Assembly (NCBI RefSeq): GCF_900111865.1
Contig: NZ_FOJS01000001.1
Coordinates: forward strand, 310,001 to 374,000
Direction: 5' to 3'
Length of the DNA stretch: 64,000 bases
Source of the DNA: Parageobacillus thermantarcticus
GTDB taxonomy: Bacteria > Bacillota > Bacilli > Bacillales > Anoxybacillaceae
Part shown: in pieces, positions 20,870-30,135 of the stretch
Layout of the letters: every line of letters starts with the position of its first letter
Numbering within the stretch: position 1 is the stretch's first letter
Translations under genes and position numbers: made by a program
Notes under the pieces: generated by a model
Databases searched by the model: none
Seen by the model: the letters and a program-made list of their open reading frames with translations, nothing else
Told to the model about the DNA's origin: nothing

Positions 20870-20880
20870 CGTTGATTCCG

Positions 20881-21963
20881 TTACGCTTTTACCATTTGTC
20901 GCTGGAACGATCTTACCTCTTCCATAAATTCATTGAATTGAGCAATATCCATTTGCTGCGCCGAATCGGACAACGCAACCGCTGGATCTGGATGCACTTC
21001 CGCCATGACTCCATCCGCGCCGATCGCCAACGCTGCTTTCGCGCACGGAATCAATAAATCGCGGCGTCCTGTTGAGTGAGTGACGTCAACAAGCACAGGC
21101 AAGTGCGTTTCTTTTTTCAAGATTGGCACTGCAGAAATATCGAGCGTATTTCTTGTCGCGCGCTCATACGTGCGAATGCCGCGTTCACAAAGAATAATTT
21201 GCCCGTTTCCTTGCGACATAATGTATTCTGCCGCGTTAATAAATTCTTCGATCGTCGCCGCTAGCCCGCGTTTTAACAAAATCGGCTTGTTCACTTGGCC
21301 CGCCGCTTTCAAAAGTTCGAAGTTTTGCATGTTGCGGGCGCCAATTTGAATCACATCAATATAATCTAGCGCTATTTCAATATCCGCAGGGGTAACGATT
21401 TCGCTGATCACCGCCAAATCAAACTCATCGGCAATTCGTTTTAAAATTTTTAACCCTTCCACTCCTAATCCTTGGAAATCGTATGGCGATGTTCTCGGCT
21501 TGTACGCGCCGCCGCGGAGAAGCTTTAACCCTTGCTTTTTGACGGCTGCCGCAACCGCCGCAACTTGTTCATAGCTTTCCACCGCGCACGGTCCCATCAC
21601 AAAATATTGGTTGCCGTCGCCAATTTTTTCTCCTTTTACATCGACAATCGTATTTTCCGGATGTTTTTTGCGTGATACAAGCAATGCTTTACGGTGATCA
21701 TCTTCTTGCAGTTCAAGGCCTGCTTTAAAAATTTCTTTAAAAATATGTTGTAATGTCGACGTTTCAAACGGTCCGTCGTTGTACTCAGAAATTAAATCAA
21801 GCATTTTCCGCTCACGCACAGGGTCATAACGGTGTGTTCCTTGCGCTTCCTTGATCTTTCCAATTTCTTGAACAAGTCTCCCCCGCTCATTGATTAATTT
21901 CAAAATTTGTAAATTAATCTCATCCACCTTTGCTCGCAACTCATCTAATCTCTCGTTGCTCAT
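20881..21963 (-). CDS. aroA: Bifunctional chorismate mutase / DAHP synthase
   Basis: 360 residues. An N-terminal AroQ-type chorismate mutase domain (about residues 1-90, [20 protein letters not shown]) is fused to a KDO8P/DAHP-synthase barrel (about residues 105-355, with [18 protein letters not shown] and [10 protein letters not shown]). It makes DAHP from PEP and erythrose-4-phosphate; the mutase domain lets prephenate and chorismate feed back. The start is the ATG at 21963 behind AAAGGATGAGGAG; the ORF continues upstream without support. The naming follows Bacillus (aroA, also called aroG/aroF elsewhere). Confidence 0.95.
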   Translation of the reverse strand: MSNERLDELRAKVDEINLQILKLINERGRLVQEIGKIKEAQGTHRYDPVRERKMLDLISEYNDGPFETSTLQHIFKEIFKAGLELQEDDHRKALLVSRKKHPENTIVDVKGEKIGDGNQYFVMGPCAVESYEQVAAVAAAVKKQGLKLLRGGAYKPRTSPYDFQGLGVEGLKILKRIADEFDLAVISEIVTPADIEIALDYIDVIQIGARNMQNFELLKAAGQVNKPILLKRGLAATIEEFINAAEYIMSQGNGQIILCERGIRTYERATRNTLDISAVPILKKETHLPVLVDVTHSTGRRDLLIPCAKAALAIGADGVMAEVHPDPAVALSDSAQQMDIAQFNEFMEEVRSFQRQMVKA

Positions 21964-22068
21964 GCTCCTCATCCTTTCTTTCGTACAGTTTGATTCAAAG
22001 GCATTTCCCACCACATCCAAATGACTCGAGCCACGGACTTGTGGTTACTTATTTTTTAATTAGTCATT

Positions 22069-22097
22069 ATTATAATAGAAATAAAGTCGATTGTCAC
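22069..22097 (-). promoter_or_regulatory. Sigma-A promoter of aroA
   Basis: Minus strand GTGACA (22092-22097), 17-base spacer, TATAAT (22069-22074), about 105 bases before the start. Confidence 0.7.
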
Positions 22098-22179
22098 CAA
22101 AAATCACTTTATTTATTAAACGCTTTTAAGCGATAAAGTATTTTGCGGGGGAAAAACGCCGAATCGCGCGGAATTAAGC

Positions 22180-22210
22180 AAAAAAGCATGAACCTTTTGA
22201 TGGTTCATGC
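22180..22210 (-). terminator. Terminator ending the ytxGHJ transcript
   Basis: 9-bp perfect stem (22186-22194 with 22202-22210) followed on the minus strand by six T. It lies 220 bases after ytxJ, beyond the decayed small ORF. Confidence 0.88.
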
Positions 22211-22234
22211 CTCTTTTCCGCCATATCCGGCTCA

Positions 22235-22407
22235 TCAACATGCATACAGTAAAGCAATAAAAACTAATCCACACGCAGTAATCCCCGTTACCAGACGAGT
22301 AACAATATCTGCCGTTTTAAACTTTGCAGCATCTCAGGGAATAAAATGAAAGCGAACGCCAACCACCTTTATTAACCCATCATCATTATTTTCGTTGGCC
22401 GAAGCAT
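22235..22407 (-). pseudogene. Possible decayed small membrane-protein gene
   Basis: Downstream of ytxJ the minus strand encodes, in broken frames, MLRPTKIMMMG, two in-frame stops, RWLAFAFILFPEMLQ and, one frame over, KFKTADIVTRLVTGITACGL ending in a further hydrophobic stretch. The two hydrophobic segments look like transmembrane helices. The last part runs to a TGA 24 bases before a strong terminator. This looks like a small two-helix protein broken by stops and a frameshift. I cannot name a family, and chance is not excluded. Confidence 0.3.
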
Positions 22408-22429
22408 TCCAACTGCAGGCCCTCCGCTT

Positions 22430-22765
22430 TTACGGCGCTTGAATGATATGCTTTTTCAAGGCATCATACGTAATATTCCAATGTGACGTGTGCCATGCGA
22501 CAGCCCCATTTTCAAACAGAAGCGCCTGCGGCGATTCATGTTTCACACTAAACGTTTCGGCGATGTAATTCGAAAGTGGCCGTGCTTCTTGCACAAACAA
22601 ATAATATGTATCCACTTCCGGATAGTCGGCTACGAATTTTTCATATTCTTGAAACGCCGCTTGGCTAATTGGGCATGTAAGGCTATGTTTGACCAATAAA
22701 AACCGTTTCCCCTCTTTTAACACTTCTTGAAATTGTTCAATCGTCTCCAGTTTCTGCTTTCCCAT
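22430..22765 (-). CDS. ytxJ: YtxJ, monothiol bacilliredoxin-like protein
   Basis: 111 residues with a thioredoxin-like fold. A single-cysteine SLTCPIS motif near residue 29 replaces the CXXC, and a cis-proline segment (ESPQALLF) follows. This is the YtxJ/DUF2847 family, linked to bacillithiol-dependent de-thiolation. The start is the ATG at 22765 behind CGGAG; the GTG at 22774 adjoins that site. It is the third gene of ytxG-ytxH-ytxJ, five bases after ytxH. In B. subtilis the operon responds to sigma-B and sigma-H. Confidence 0.9.
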   Translation of the reverse strand: MGKQKLETIEQFQEVLKEGKRFLLVKHSLTCPISQAAFQEYEKFVADYPEVDTYYLFVQEARPLSNYIAETFSVKHESPQALLFENGAVAWHTSHWNITYDALKKHIIQAP

Positions 22766-22770
22766 TTTGA

Positions 22771-23154
22771 TCACTCCGTTTCATTTTGTCTTTGCAGTTT
22801 TTGCTCCGCGTCATCAAACGCTTCTTCCGCTTCCTTTAGCAATTTTTCGATATTTTCTTTATTTGCCTCACTCGTCGGCGTTGGAATCGAAATGGACGGA
22901 GTTTCCGATTCAGAAGAAACGCGCTGCTGATCCGCTTTTCCAATTGGAATAAATTTCGTTACTTCTTTCGTTTTTTCTTTCGCTATTTCTAACCATTCGG
23001 TCGCCGTTGTTTTCACCGGCTCCAATTTTCCTGCCTCATTCATTTCCGCAAGCCATCGTTTACCTTTCTCACTCGTCAACAGCAGCGTCGCCACCGCGCC
23101 GGCGATCCCGCCGACAATCGCCCCTAGCAAAAAGCCACTATTATTTTTTGCCAT
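22771..23154 (-). CDS. ytxH: YtxH, general stress membrane-anchored protein
   Basis: 127-residue YtxH-family protein. An N-terminal glycine-rich transmembrane helix (FLLGAIVGGIAGAVATLLL, about residues 7-25) is followed by the typical SEKGKRW motif and a charged, helical, probably cytoplasmic tail rich in Glu, Lys and Ala. Start at the ATG at 23154, nine bases after AAGGAGG. It overlaps ytxG by 14 bases, so translation is likely coupled. Its molecular role is unknown; it is a general-stress gene in B. subtilis. Confidence 0.92.
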   Translation of the reverse strand: MAKNNSGFLLGAIVGGIAGAVATLLLTSEKGKRWLAEMNEAGKLEPVKTTATEWLEIAKEKTKEVTKFIPIGKADQQRVSSESETPSISIPTPTSEANKENIEKLLKEAEEAFDDAEQKLQRQNETE

Positions 23155-23590
23155 CCAACGCAACCTCCTTCATCTTTTTTTGTCTTCTTTCCTTCCATTT
23201 TTCCCATATTTCCATCAAAGCATTTCCCCATTGCATTACTTTTACCACTTTTTCTTGATGTGTCTCTACTTGCTTTGTCACCGACGCGGAAATTTGCTGC
23301 AGCGAGCGGTTAAACGATTGAACGGTAGAGCTGACATCGCTTACAGCATGGACAAGCGAATTCAATCCTTCCACTTTTTTTTGCACACCGTCGGCAAGCT
23401 CATTCGTCTTTTTCAACAGCTGCGTTGTTTCAGCGGCAATGCTTTGCACTTCTTTGTCCATATGGTCGATCGCCGCCGTCAAACGGCGAATCGTTTCCTG
23501 CAATACCGTTAACGTTCTCGCAATATAGACGACCAAGATGAAAAAAGAAACGGCAATTAACGCGATGCTGGCGTATAAGATAATTTTCAC
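23141..23590 (-). CDS. ytxG: YtxG, DUF948 membrane protein
   Basis: 149 residues: one N-terminal transmembrane helix (about residues 4-25) followed by a long amphipathic region with heptad-like spacing (DUF948). It starts with GTG at 23590, behind AAGGAGG. It is the first gene of the ytxGHJ operon and is preceded by a good sigma-H-type promoter. The helical-rod form resembles membrane-tethered scaffold or chemoreceptor-like proteins, but no function is assigned. Confidence 0.92.
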   Translation of the reverse strand: MKIILYASIALIAVSFFILVVYIARTLTVLQETIRRLTAAIDHMDKEVQSIAAETTQLLKKTNELADGVQKKVEGLNSLVHAVSDVSSTVQSFNRSLQQISASVTKQVETHQEKVVKVMQWGNALMEIWEKWKERRQKKMKEVALDGKK

Positions 23591-23626
23591 TTCGTTTCCT
23601 CCTTGCTAGTATTCCTCTTTTCAAAC

Positions 23627-23654
23627 GTTCGACGTCTATTCGACAAATTCCTGC
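23627..23654 (-). promoter_or_regulatory. Candidate sigma-H promoter of ytxGHJ
   Basis: Minus strand GCAGGAATT (23646-23654), 12-base spacer, GTCGAAC (23627-23633). It matches RnAGGAWWW - N12 - RnnGAAT except for the last base, and sits about 37 bases before the GTG. Sigma-H control of ytxGHJ is known in B. subtilis. Confidence 0.65.
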
Positions 23655-23801
23655 AAAGATACTCGCAGAGAAATCGATACAATCGCCAAGGCCGCGATGG
23701 CGCCATTCGAACATCATTGCATCACCGTTTTGATCACACGCTGACGCGCACATGCCGTTTCACCATTAAGAGTGAAAACCGCTAAATCCGGCAATGGTGA
23801 G

Positions 23802-23840
23802 AAAAAACGAGCCGGCGAATCGATGCCTAGCTCGTTTTTT
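23802..23840 (-). terminator. Terminator of murC
   Basis: AAAAAACGAGC...GCTCGTTTTTT stem (23802-23812 with 23830-23840) followed by TCTC on the minus strand. It lies 10 bases past the murC stop. Confidence 0.85.
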
Positions 23841-23850
23841 CTTTTCTTTG

Positions 23851-25155
23851 CTATACCGAACGAACCGTCCGCTCGTACGCCTCTTGAAACTTTTGAATAT
23901 CTCCTGCGCCCATAAAAATTAATACCGCGTTCTCATGCTGCTTTAACACGGACGTATCATCTTCTTGAATAAGACGGGAATTCGGAATTTGCGCTTGCAA
24001 ATCTTGAATCGATAATTTCCCGTGATGTTCACGGGCAGAACCAAATATATCACATAAATACACTTGGTCAGCCTGCTGCAAGCTTTCGGCAAATTCCCGC
24101 AAAAACGCTTGTGTCCGCGTATACGTATGCGGCTGAAAAATCGCGACAATTTCACGTCCCGGATATTTTTGTCTCGCCGCATCAATCGTTGCAATAATTT
24201 CCCGCGGATGATGGGCATAGTCATCAATTAAAATTTGGTTGCCGAGCGCTTTTTCACTAAAGCGGCGTTTCACACCTTGAAACGTTTTTAACCGTTCTTG
24301 AATAATGCGGACATCGATTTCTTCATAATGGCAAAGCGCAATAACGGCAAGCGCGTTTAATACGTTATGGTCGCCAAAGCGCGGAATCTCGAATGAAGCG
24401 AAAAACGTATTGCGAACAAACACGTCAAACGATGTTCCTTCAGTTGTTTTCACCACGTTGCGCGCTTGGAAATCATTATCATCGCCAAATCCGTAAAACA
24501 GCACCGGCACTTTCGCTTTGATTTTTTGCAAATATTCATCATCTCCGCAAGCGATAATCCCTTTTTTCACTTGCAGCGCCATTTCTTGAAACGCAGAGAA
24601 CACATCATCGATATTGGCAAAATAATCAGGATGGTCAAAATCAATGTTTGTCATGATTGCATAATCTGGAAAGTAGGATAAGAAATGGCGGCGATACTCG
24701 CATGCTTCAAATACGAAATATTTGCTTCCTTCTATTCCTTTTCCCGTTCCGTCACCAATTAAATACGATGTGGAATGCGCCCCTTGCATTACATGGGCAA
24801 GCAAACCAGTCGTCGACGTTTTTCCGTGTGACCCCGCTACTGCAATGCTTGTGAATTTTTGTAAAAATTCCCCTAAAAAGCGATGGTATCGTATCACAGG
24901 AACTCCTAATTCATAAGCAGCTTGTATTTCCTCATGCGTATCAGGAAAGGCGTTTCCAGCGATCACCGTATAGCCCGGTTTAATATTTTCTTTGTTAAAG
25001 GGTAAAATGGGAATCCCTCGCTCCTCTAATGCTTTTTGTGTAAAAAAACGCTTCTCAACATCTGAACCTTGGACCGTATAATTCATATCATGAAGAACTT
25101 GCGCCAATGCGCTCATTCCTGTTCCTTTAATGCCAACAAAATGGTAAACAGTCAT
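23851..25155 (-). CDS. murC: UDP-N-acetylmuramate--L-alanine ligase
   Basis: 434-residue Mur ligase that adds L-alanine to UDP-MurNAc, the first step of the stem peptide. Three domains: UDP-binding ([13 protein letters not shown] at the N-terminus), the ATP-binding centre with [11 protein letters not shown] (about residues 108-118), and the C-terminal domain with [10 protein letters not shown] and FQPHTYTRT. The start is the ATG at 25155 (MTVYHFVG), eight bases after GGAGG; the ORF upstream of it has no support. It stands alone rather than in the dcw cluster, as in B. subtilis. Confidence 0.97.
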   Translation of the reverse strand: MTVYHFVGIKGTGMSALAQVLHDMNYTVQGSDVEKRFFTQKALEERGIPILPFNKENIKPGYTVIAGNAFPDTHEEIQAAYELGVPVIRYHRFLGEFLQKFTSIAVAGSHGKTSTTGLLAHVMQGAHSTSYLIGDGTGKGIEGSKYFVFEACEYRRHFLSYFPDYAIMTNIDFDHPDYFANIDDVFSAFQEMALQVKKGIIACGDDEYLQKIKAKVPVLFYGFGDDNDFQARNVVKTTEGTSFDVFVRNTFFASFEIPRFGDHNVLNALAVIALCHYEEIDVRIIQERLKTFQGVKRRFSEKALGNQILIDDYAHHPREIIATIDAARQKYPGREIVAIFQPHTYTRTQAFLREFAESLQQADQVYLCDIFGSAREHHGKLSIQDLQAQIPNSRLIQEDDTSVLKQHENAVLIFMGAGDIQKFQEAYERTVRSV

Positions 25156-25295
25156 AACGAAGCCCTCCAACAATCGTCTATCTGTAAGACAGTATATGAC
25201 GTTCATCTAGTTTTGCCATTTACTTCATTTTACGATATGTATTCTCACATTTTATCATTATAACACTGTTTTCACCGAAAAACTATGAGTGCATC

Positions 25296-25334
25296 AAAAA
25301 AGAAAACTGACGGGGCGATTGTTTCCCCTATCAG
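25296..25334 (-). terminator. Terminator downstream of sftA
   Basis: CTGATAGGGG/CCCCGTCAG hairpin (25307-25334) followed on the minus strand by TTTTCTTTTTT. It is about 45 bases beyond the small ORF that follows sftA. Confidence 0.75.
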
Positions 25335-25379
25335 TTTCCCCTACCAGCGGCCCTTATATTTCCGGCAAATCCGCCCTTT

Positions 25380-25499
25380 CTAAGCGTAGATTGGTGCAGC
25401 TTTCCTCCCGCCCGCTTTCGCCTGACGTTTTCCGTTTAACAATAATCGCTGGTAAAGCCGATATAAATGTTGAAAAAGCTGTGTAATGTCATTAAACAT
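25380..25499 (-). CDS. Possible 39-residue basic peptide downstream of sftA
   Basis: An ATG eight bases after the sftA stop opens a 39-codon frame. It begins MFNDITQLFQHLYRLYQRLL, an amphipathic helix, and ends in a basic Gly/Lys/Arg/Ala-rich tail, before the sftA transcript terminator. No strong ribosome-binding site is seen, though reinitiation after sftA is possible. I do not recognise it. It fills part of an otherwise empty 350-base gap between sftA and murC. Confidence 0.35.
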   Translation of the reverse strand: MFNDITQLFQHLYRLYQRLLLNGKRQAKAGGRKAAPIYA

Positions 25500-25507
25500 A
25501 CGTTCTA

Positions 25508-27685
25508 TCATATCATGCTATTTTCTTGCAAATTCGCCAATTCCTCTTCTGTAATCAACACGTCTCGCGGTTTGCTGCCGCGCGCTTCCGAAACGATGCC
25601 TTGTTCTTCCATCATCTCTATTAATCGCGCCGCGCGGTTATAGCCGATGCGAAAATGGCGCTGCAAGCTTGACGTCGAAGCTCCTCCTTGCTGCACGACG
25701 AACTCGCAGGCTTCATAAAAAAGTTCGTCTTCTTCATGATTGGCAACTGTCTTTTTGGCAAAATCATCTTGCTGAAACAAATAAGAAGGAGCCATCTGTG
25801 CTTTCACATGGGCGACGACCCGCTCAATTTCTTCGTCCGATACGAAATTGCCTTGCACACGCACCGTTTTCGATGAGCCGTTTTCTAAAAACAACATGTC
25901 GCCGCGTCCGAGCAATTTTTCCGCGCCGTTTACATCGATAATCGTCCGCGAATCAACTTGCGAAGAGACAGAGAAGGCGATCCTTGTCGGGATATTCGCT
26001 TTGATTAACCCAGTAATCACGTCAACAGATGGGCGCTGCGTCGCAACAACTAAATGAATTCCGCACGCCCTCGCCTTTTGCGCGATGCGGCAAATCGCTT
26101 CTTCAACGTCCGCCGGCGCTACCATCATTAAATCGGCCAGCTCGTCGATGATAATAACGATATACGGAAGGTGATGTTCCAGACTTCCTTTCTGTTTTAC
26201 AAGTTCATTATATTTTTGAATGTCGCGGACACCGGTATGGGCGAACAATTCATACCGCCGCTCCATTTCTTCCACCGCCCATTTCAGCGCCCCCGTCGCC
26301 GCCTTGACATCGGTGATGACCGGGCTGACAAGATGCGGAATATCGTTATACGGAGCGAGCTCAACCATTTTCGGATCAATCAGAAGCATTTTCACTTCAT
26401 GCGGAGCAGCTTTGTACAACAAACTTACAATCATCGCATTGATGCATACGCTTTTTCCCGAACCGGTCGCTCCGGCAATCAATCCGTGCGGCATCTTTTT
26501 TAAATCGGTGACCACCGGCGTTCCCGATATATCAAGCCCAAGCGCCACCGTTAATGGGGATGGGTTATTGCGAAACGCATCGCTTTCTAAAATTTCTCGG
26601 ATGAACACAGGACGACTTTTCAAGTTCGGGACTTCGATGCCGATCGTACTTTTTCCCGGGATCGGCGCTTCAATCCGGATATCTTTTGCCGCTAAATTCA
26701 GCTTAATATCATCCGCTAAATTCGTGATTTTGCTTACTTTGACTCCAAGGTCTGGCTGCACTTCAAACCGCGTTACCGTCGGTCCTTGCGTCGTATGGAC
26801 CACCTTGGCGCCAATGTGGAAGCTGGCAAACGTCCGATTCAGCCGAGCGCATTGTTCGCGAACCCATTGTTCATCGCTTTCTTGGCTTTGCCGCGGCCGT
26901 TCCAACAACGATAGCGGCGGGAATGCGTATCCATTGGCCGGAGATTGCTTTTTTTCTTCCCATTTTTTTCGATCTTGTTTTAACATCATCACGTTGTATG
27001 GAATGCGGGAACGCGCTGGTTTGCTCGTACGATAATCATTGTTTTCGGGCATATCCACCTTTGCTTCTTCTTTTTCTGCTTCTTGTAAATTCGTCTCCTT
27101 TTCCTCCGTCTTCGCTTCGTCTTGCTTACTTCCTTCATCTTTTGGCAAGTAAGCTTCTTCTTTTTCTTGCACAGCATCATTTACGAGCATTTCTTCGCTC
27201 TCCTCTAACCGTTCCGGCGATGATGGCGCCCGACCGCTAATTTCGTCTGTTTTTTCCTTCGGTACAGATGGCAATACATCCGTTTCCTCTTCTCGTGAAT
27301 GAGGCGGCAGCACCCATTCCACTGCATGCTCATTTTTTTTCGTTACTCTTTTATATCCATAAATAGGTGACGGCACATCAGAAGGACGAAACGGCTTTTT
27401 TTCCAAATCATCCAACCTATTTTGTTGATTTTCGTCCACATGTCTTAGCAAATAATCAGAATACGATACAGAATGCTCCTGACGAAATGATGGATGGCGG
27501 CGTTCCGGTGCCGGCTCATCCGGAATAAGCGGAAAACGAAAGTTCCCTTTTGGATATTGATAAGCTACCTTGACGTCCAATTGGGAAGAAGAAAGCTTCT
27601 CCCGTTGTTTTTTTCGCGCCGAAACGTATTGTTCTTCCTCCTCTGCTTCCAACAAATAACGAACGAAACGTTTTAACCATTTCAT
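25508..27685 (-). CDS. sftA: DNA translocase SftA (FtsK/SpoIIIE family, soluble)
   Basis: 725 residues. The FtsK-type motor domain has Walker [13 protein letters not shown] (about residue 408), Walker [12 protein letters not shown], and the typical [20 protein letters not shown] segment. A winged-helix gamma domain (about residues 660-720) at the C-terminus would read polar DNA motifs. There is no transmembrane region at the N-terminus. Instead there is a charged, Glu/Lys-rich, low-complexity linker (about residues 130-235), as in B. subtilis SftA (YtpT), which moves chromosome DNA clear of the closing septum. It is shorter than the B. subtilis protein, mainly in the linker. It has its own transcript, since a terminator follows ytpR. 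Confidence 0.93.
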   Translation of the reverse strand: MKWLKRFVRYLLEAEEEEQYVSARKKQREKLSSSQLDVKVAYQYPKGNFRFPLIPDEPAPERRHPSFRQEHSVSYSDYLLRHVDENQQNRLDDLEKKPFRPSDVPSPIYGYKRVTKKNEHAVEWVLPPHSREEETDVLPSVPKEKTDEISGRAPSSPERLEESEEMLVNDAVQEKEEAYLPKDEGSKQDEAKTEEKETNLQEAEKEEAKVDMPENNDYRTSKPARSRIPYNVMMLKQDRKKWEEKKQSPANGYAFPPLSLLERPRQSQESDEQWVREQCARLNRTFASFHIGAKVVHTTQGPTVTRFEVQPDLGVKVSKITNLADDIKLNLAAKDIRIEAPIPGKSTIGIEVPNLKSRPVFIREILESDAFRNNPSPLTVALGLDISGTPVVTDLKKMPHGLIAGATGSGKSVCINAMIVSLLYKAAPHEVKMLLIDPKMVELAPYNDIPHLVSPVITDVKAATGALKWAVEEMERRYELFAHTGVRDIQKYNELVKQKGSLEHHLPYIVIIIDELADLMMVAPADVEEAICRIAQKARACGIHLVVATQRPSVDVITGLIKANIPTRIAFSVSSQVDSRTIIDVNGAEKLLGRGDMLFLENGSSKTVRVQGNFVSDEEIERVVAHVKAQMAPSYLFQQDDFAKKTVANHEEDELFYEACEFVVQQGGASTSSLQRHFRIGYNRAARLIEMMEEQGIVSEARGSKPRDVLITEEELANLQENSMI

Positions 27686-27718
27686 CGCTAAACCACTCTT
27701 TCTGTTAAATTCGTTTCG

Positions 27719-27750
27719 GAAAAAAAGTCACTAGAATCAATCTAGTGACT
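27719..27750 (-). terminator. Terminator of the ytpPQR transcript
   Basis: 10-bp perfect stem (27726-27735 with 27741-27750) followed by seven T on the minus strand, between ytpR and sftA. Confidence 0.9.
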
Positions 27751-27759
27751 GTCATCGCA

Positions 27760-28365
27760 TTACCAAGTGAACGGCTGGCCGACTTCATATTCATCGGATA
27801 ATACTAAAATCCCTTTTTCTTGCGGAGCGTTTGGCAATTCCAATTCGCGCGCGGAACAAATCATTCCGTACGACGGAACACCGCGCAATTCCGCTTCTTG
27901 AATGACAAGTCCGCTCGGCATCACCGCGCCGATTTTGGCAACAACGACTTTTTGCCCCGCTTCCACATTCGGCGCGCCGCAGACGATTTGCAATACTTCT
28001 GTTCCGACGTCCACTTGGCATACGCTCAATTTATCCGCATTTGGATGTTTCTTTTTCTCTTTTACATAACCGACTACAAACTTCGGTGAAAGATCGGCTT
28101 CAATCGTTTCGTTCCACCCGTTTTTTTGCAATATATCGTTAATCACGGAAACGAGGCTTTCGTTCAGCTCCAGCAAGCCGTTGCCGTCAAAATGATGATA
28201 AGTAGATGCTTGAAAAATATTATATCCTACCGTTTCACCTGTTTTTTCATCAAAGATGCGGACAACGTCTCCTTTTTTTTCAAACGCCCGCTGATCTTGC
28301 GGAATTGGTTTTAATGAAACGAGCAGCACATCGCCGACTCCTTCGCGGTTATAAAACACGTTCAT
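27760..28365 (-). CDS. ytpR: YtpR, tRNA-binding-domain protein
   Basis: 201 residues. An N-terminal DUF4479 region (about residues 1-85) precedes an EMAP/Trbp111-type OB-fold (about residues 90-195, VVGYVKEKKKHPNADKLSVC and QIVCGAPNV). The same fold occurs at the front of PheT and binds RNA. A stand-alone role in binding tRNA or structured RNA is inferred, and no reaction is known. It is the last gene of the ytpP-ytpQ-ytpR run, 20 bases after ytpQ. Confidence 0.93.
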   Translation of the reverse strand: MNVFYNREGVGDVLLVSLKPIPQDQRAFEKKGDVVRIFDEKTGETVGYNIFQASTYHHFDGNGLLELNESLVSVINDILQKNGWNETIEADLSPKFVVGYVKEKKKHPNADKLSVCQVDVGTEVLQIVCGAPNVEAGQKVVVAKIGAVMPSGLVIQEAELRGVPSYGMICSARELELPNAPQEKGILVLSDEYEVGQPFTW

Positions 28366-28385
28366 CCTCGCTCATCCTTTCTTCC

Positions 28386-29183
28386 TTATTTTTTGCGATA
28401 ATTTTTTCCTAAAATAAAAATCGGTTCAAGCTCCCCGTCTTCATATAAAAATGATAAAGCGGTAATCGGCACTCGTCCACTCGCAAAAAAGCTCATCGTC
28501 ATTTGCGCAAGCACATCGTATCCAACTTCATTTTGCACATCGGCAATAATCAGCACGTCTTGATGCGGCACCGCAAGCGCCATCGTTCCCGTTATTTTCT
28601 TTCTCATTTTCGCTAAAAACGGCTCGTTTAAAATGCGGCTTGCATCATAGCCATCATTTGTATTCACGAAGTAAAACGTATTTCCCGCCACTTTGTCCTC
28701 TTTGACATTCACATCCAACGAACGAACGTTGAAACGGGCGATTTCTTTTATTCGTTCCTCGTTCCATTGTTCTTGTTCCAACATCTTTTTGTCGATCAGC
28801 CGATACGTATTGCCCAAGTCAAGCGCGTAATAAATGCGGGTTTCCGCCGTATGGTCGTCATAAAGAAGCGGAATGCCTTCTTTTGTCTCCGTCGGAAACG
28901 ACGTCGAGCGAATGACCGGGTAAATATCTTTTTCTTTTCCGGAAAGCGTATGTTTTTCATGCATCGTATTTAACGCTTGTTCCACGTAATATACAATTTC
29001 GTCAATCGCTTCGTCTTTTTGCTCGTGCCATTTTGCAATGATGCCTGGAAGCGAAATCGTTACCCCTTTTTTCGTTTCTTTATCTTCAATGCGGAGCGTG
29101 TCCTTTTTTCGGTCAAATTGAAACGTCCAATCATTGCGGGCAAGCTTTTTCTTTATTTGTTCATACATTTGTTTGCTATCCAT
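28386..29183 (-). CDS. ytpQ: YtpQ, DUF1444 family protein
   Basis: 265-residue cytoplasmic protein of the DUF1444/YtpQ family, with no signal or membrane segment. The start is the ATG at 29183 ([14 protein letters not shown]) behind GGGGGCG; the upstream extension overlaps ytpP and has no support. The family is found next to a thioredoxin-like protein and YtpR across Bacillaceae. Its function is not known. Confidence 0.9.
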   Translation of the reverse strand: MDSKQMYEQIKKKLARNDWTFQFDRKKDTLRIEDKETKKGVTISLPGIIAKWHEQKDEAIDEIVYYVEQALNTMHEKHTLSGKEKDIYPVIRSTSFPTETKEGIPLLYDDHTAETRIYYALDLGNTYRLIDKKMLEQEQWNEERIKEIARFNVRSLDVNVKEDKVAGNTFYFVNTNDGYDASRILNEPFLAKMRKKITGTMALAVPHQDVLIIADVQNEVGYDVLAQMTMSFFASGRVPITALSFLYEDGELEPIFILGKNYRKK

Positions 29184-29199
29184 CGCTGCGCCCCCTATG

Positions 29200-29514
29200 T
29201 TATGACAAGCCGCGGATGAACCGTTCGACTTCCTCTTTCGTCTTGCGGTCTTTGCTGACAAATCGGCCTAGTTCTTTGCCGTTGTCATAAGCAATAAAGC
29301 TTGGAATGCCAAAAACGTTTTCTTGCTGACATACTTCGAGCAATTGGTCGCGATCGACGTAATAAAACTCATATTCAGAAAAAGTTTGCTCGATTTCCGG
29401 CAAAAACGGCTGAAGAAATCGGCAGTCCGGACACCAATCAGCAGAAAAAACGAACACTACTTTTTTTGTATTTTTCACTTCCTCATATTGTGCCGCTGTT
29501 TCAATCGTTTTCAT
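29200..29514 (-). CDS. ytpP: YtpP, thioredoxin-like protein
   Basis: 104-residue thioredoxin fold with a WCPDC redox centre (about residues 27-31) in place of WCGPC, and the cis-proline loop FGIPSF. It probably reduces disulfides, or bacillithiol mixed disulfides, in the cytoplasm. The start is the ATG at 29514 behind AAAGGAG. It heads the ytpPQR group, 16 bases before ytpQ. Confidence 0.92.
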   Translation of the reverse strand: MKTIETAAQYEEVKNTKKVVFVFSADWCPDCRFLQPFLPEIEQTFSEYEFYYVDRDQLLEVCQQENVFGIPSFIAYDNGKELGRFVSKDRKTKEEVERFIRGLS

Positions 29515-29555
29515 CGATAAAACTCCTTTCCGTGTCTTTTTTATGATATCGCGAA

Positions 29556-30074
29556 TCAACGATTTTGACAAAAAAATTCATATTGCCCTGCTAATAACTG
29601 AACAATATGGCGAAACATGCCGGCGCGATCGACATAGCCATTGGTAAAAACGCCGATCGCTCCTTCTTTATGGCGGATGTTTCTTTCTCCTGTATATTGT
29701 GCCATCACGTCTCCGAGTTCTCGACCAGCGCGGATTTCGTTCGCCACTTCCAAAGGAAGCGGAATGCGCGCTCCGCCGGCGGTAATAACGATGCCGTCAC
29801 GGTCCGCAAGCGCCCCCCAATTACAAAGCCATAATTCTCCGTCTATTTCCATCACACCGCCTTCTAAACCGATGCCGATATCCGCGTTCTCTTTTTGTAA
29901 CGCATGTTTCGCTCGATTCATCGCTCCTTGACGCGTTTCGTGATCGGAAAGCGGCTGGGCGGAAACATCAGATGGCACGTCCGTTGGCACAAGCGCATAT
30001 TGTTCAGATGAAAAAATCGATTTTACCGCCGCAATTTTCGCTTGGTTGGTTGTACCGATCGCAACTATTTTCAT
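29556..30074 (-). CDS. Inosine/xanthosine triphosphatase-like (DUF84, YjjX family)
   Basis: 172 residues of the ITPase-like fold. It begins MKIVAIGTTNQAKIAAVKS and has the family GIGLEGGV and NWGALADRDG motifs. DUF84 enzymes hydrolyse non-canonical purine triphosphates (ITP/XTP), protecting RNA and the nucleotide pool. The start is the ATG at 30074 behind GGAGTGG. It lies 41 bases before ytpP and 61 bases after the ytoP stop, with a terminator between it and ytoP. Confidence 0.87.
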   Translation of the reverse strand: MKIVAIGTTNQAKIAAVKSIFSSEQYALVPTDVPSDVSAQPLSDHETRQGAMNRAKHALQKENADIGIGLEGGVMEIDGELWLCNWGALADRDGIVITAGGARIPLPLEVANEIRAGRELGDVMAQYTGERNIRHKEGAIGVFTNGYVDRAGMFRHIVQLLAGQYEFFCQNR

Positions 30075-30093
30075 CGCTTTCCACTCCTTTTTA

Positions 30094-30128
30094 CGGAAAA
30101 AGAGAAGCCTTGTCAAACAAGACTTCTC
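30094..30128 (-). terminator. Terminator of ytoP
   Basis: 11-bp stem with one G-U pair on the minus strand (30102-30112 with 30118-30128) followed by CTTTTTCC. Confidence 0.8.
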
Positions 30129-30135
30129 ACTTTGC

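Noticed and set aside
20786-20880. Short hydrophobic frame after the aroA stop (GDFLFAVIGVIAFF)
   Set aside because: About 25 codons, overlapping the aroA terminator, with no start codon behind an RBS.
27035-27310. Glu/Lys-rich low-complexity stretch with shadow ORFs on both strands
   Set aside because: It is the charged linker of SftA. The alternative frames are composition artefacts.
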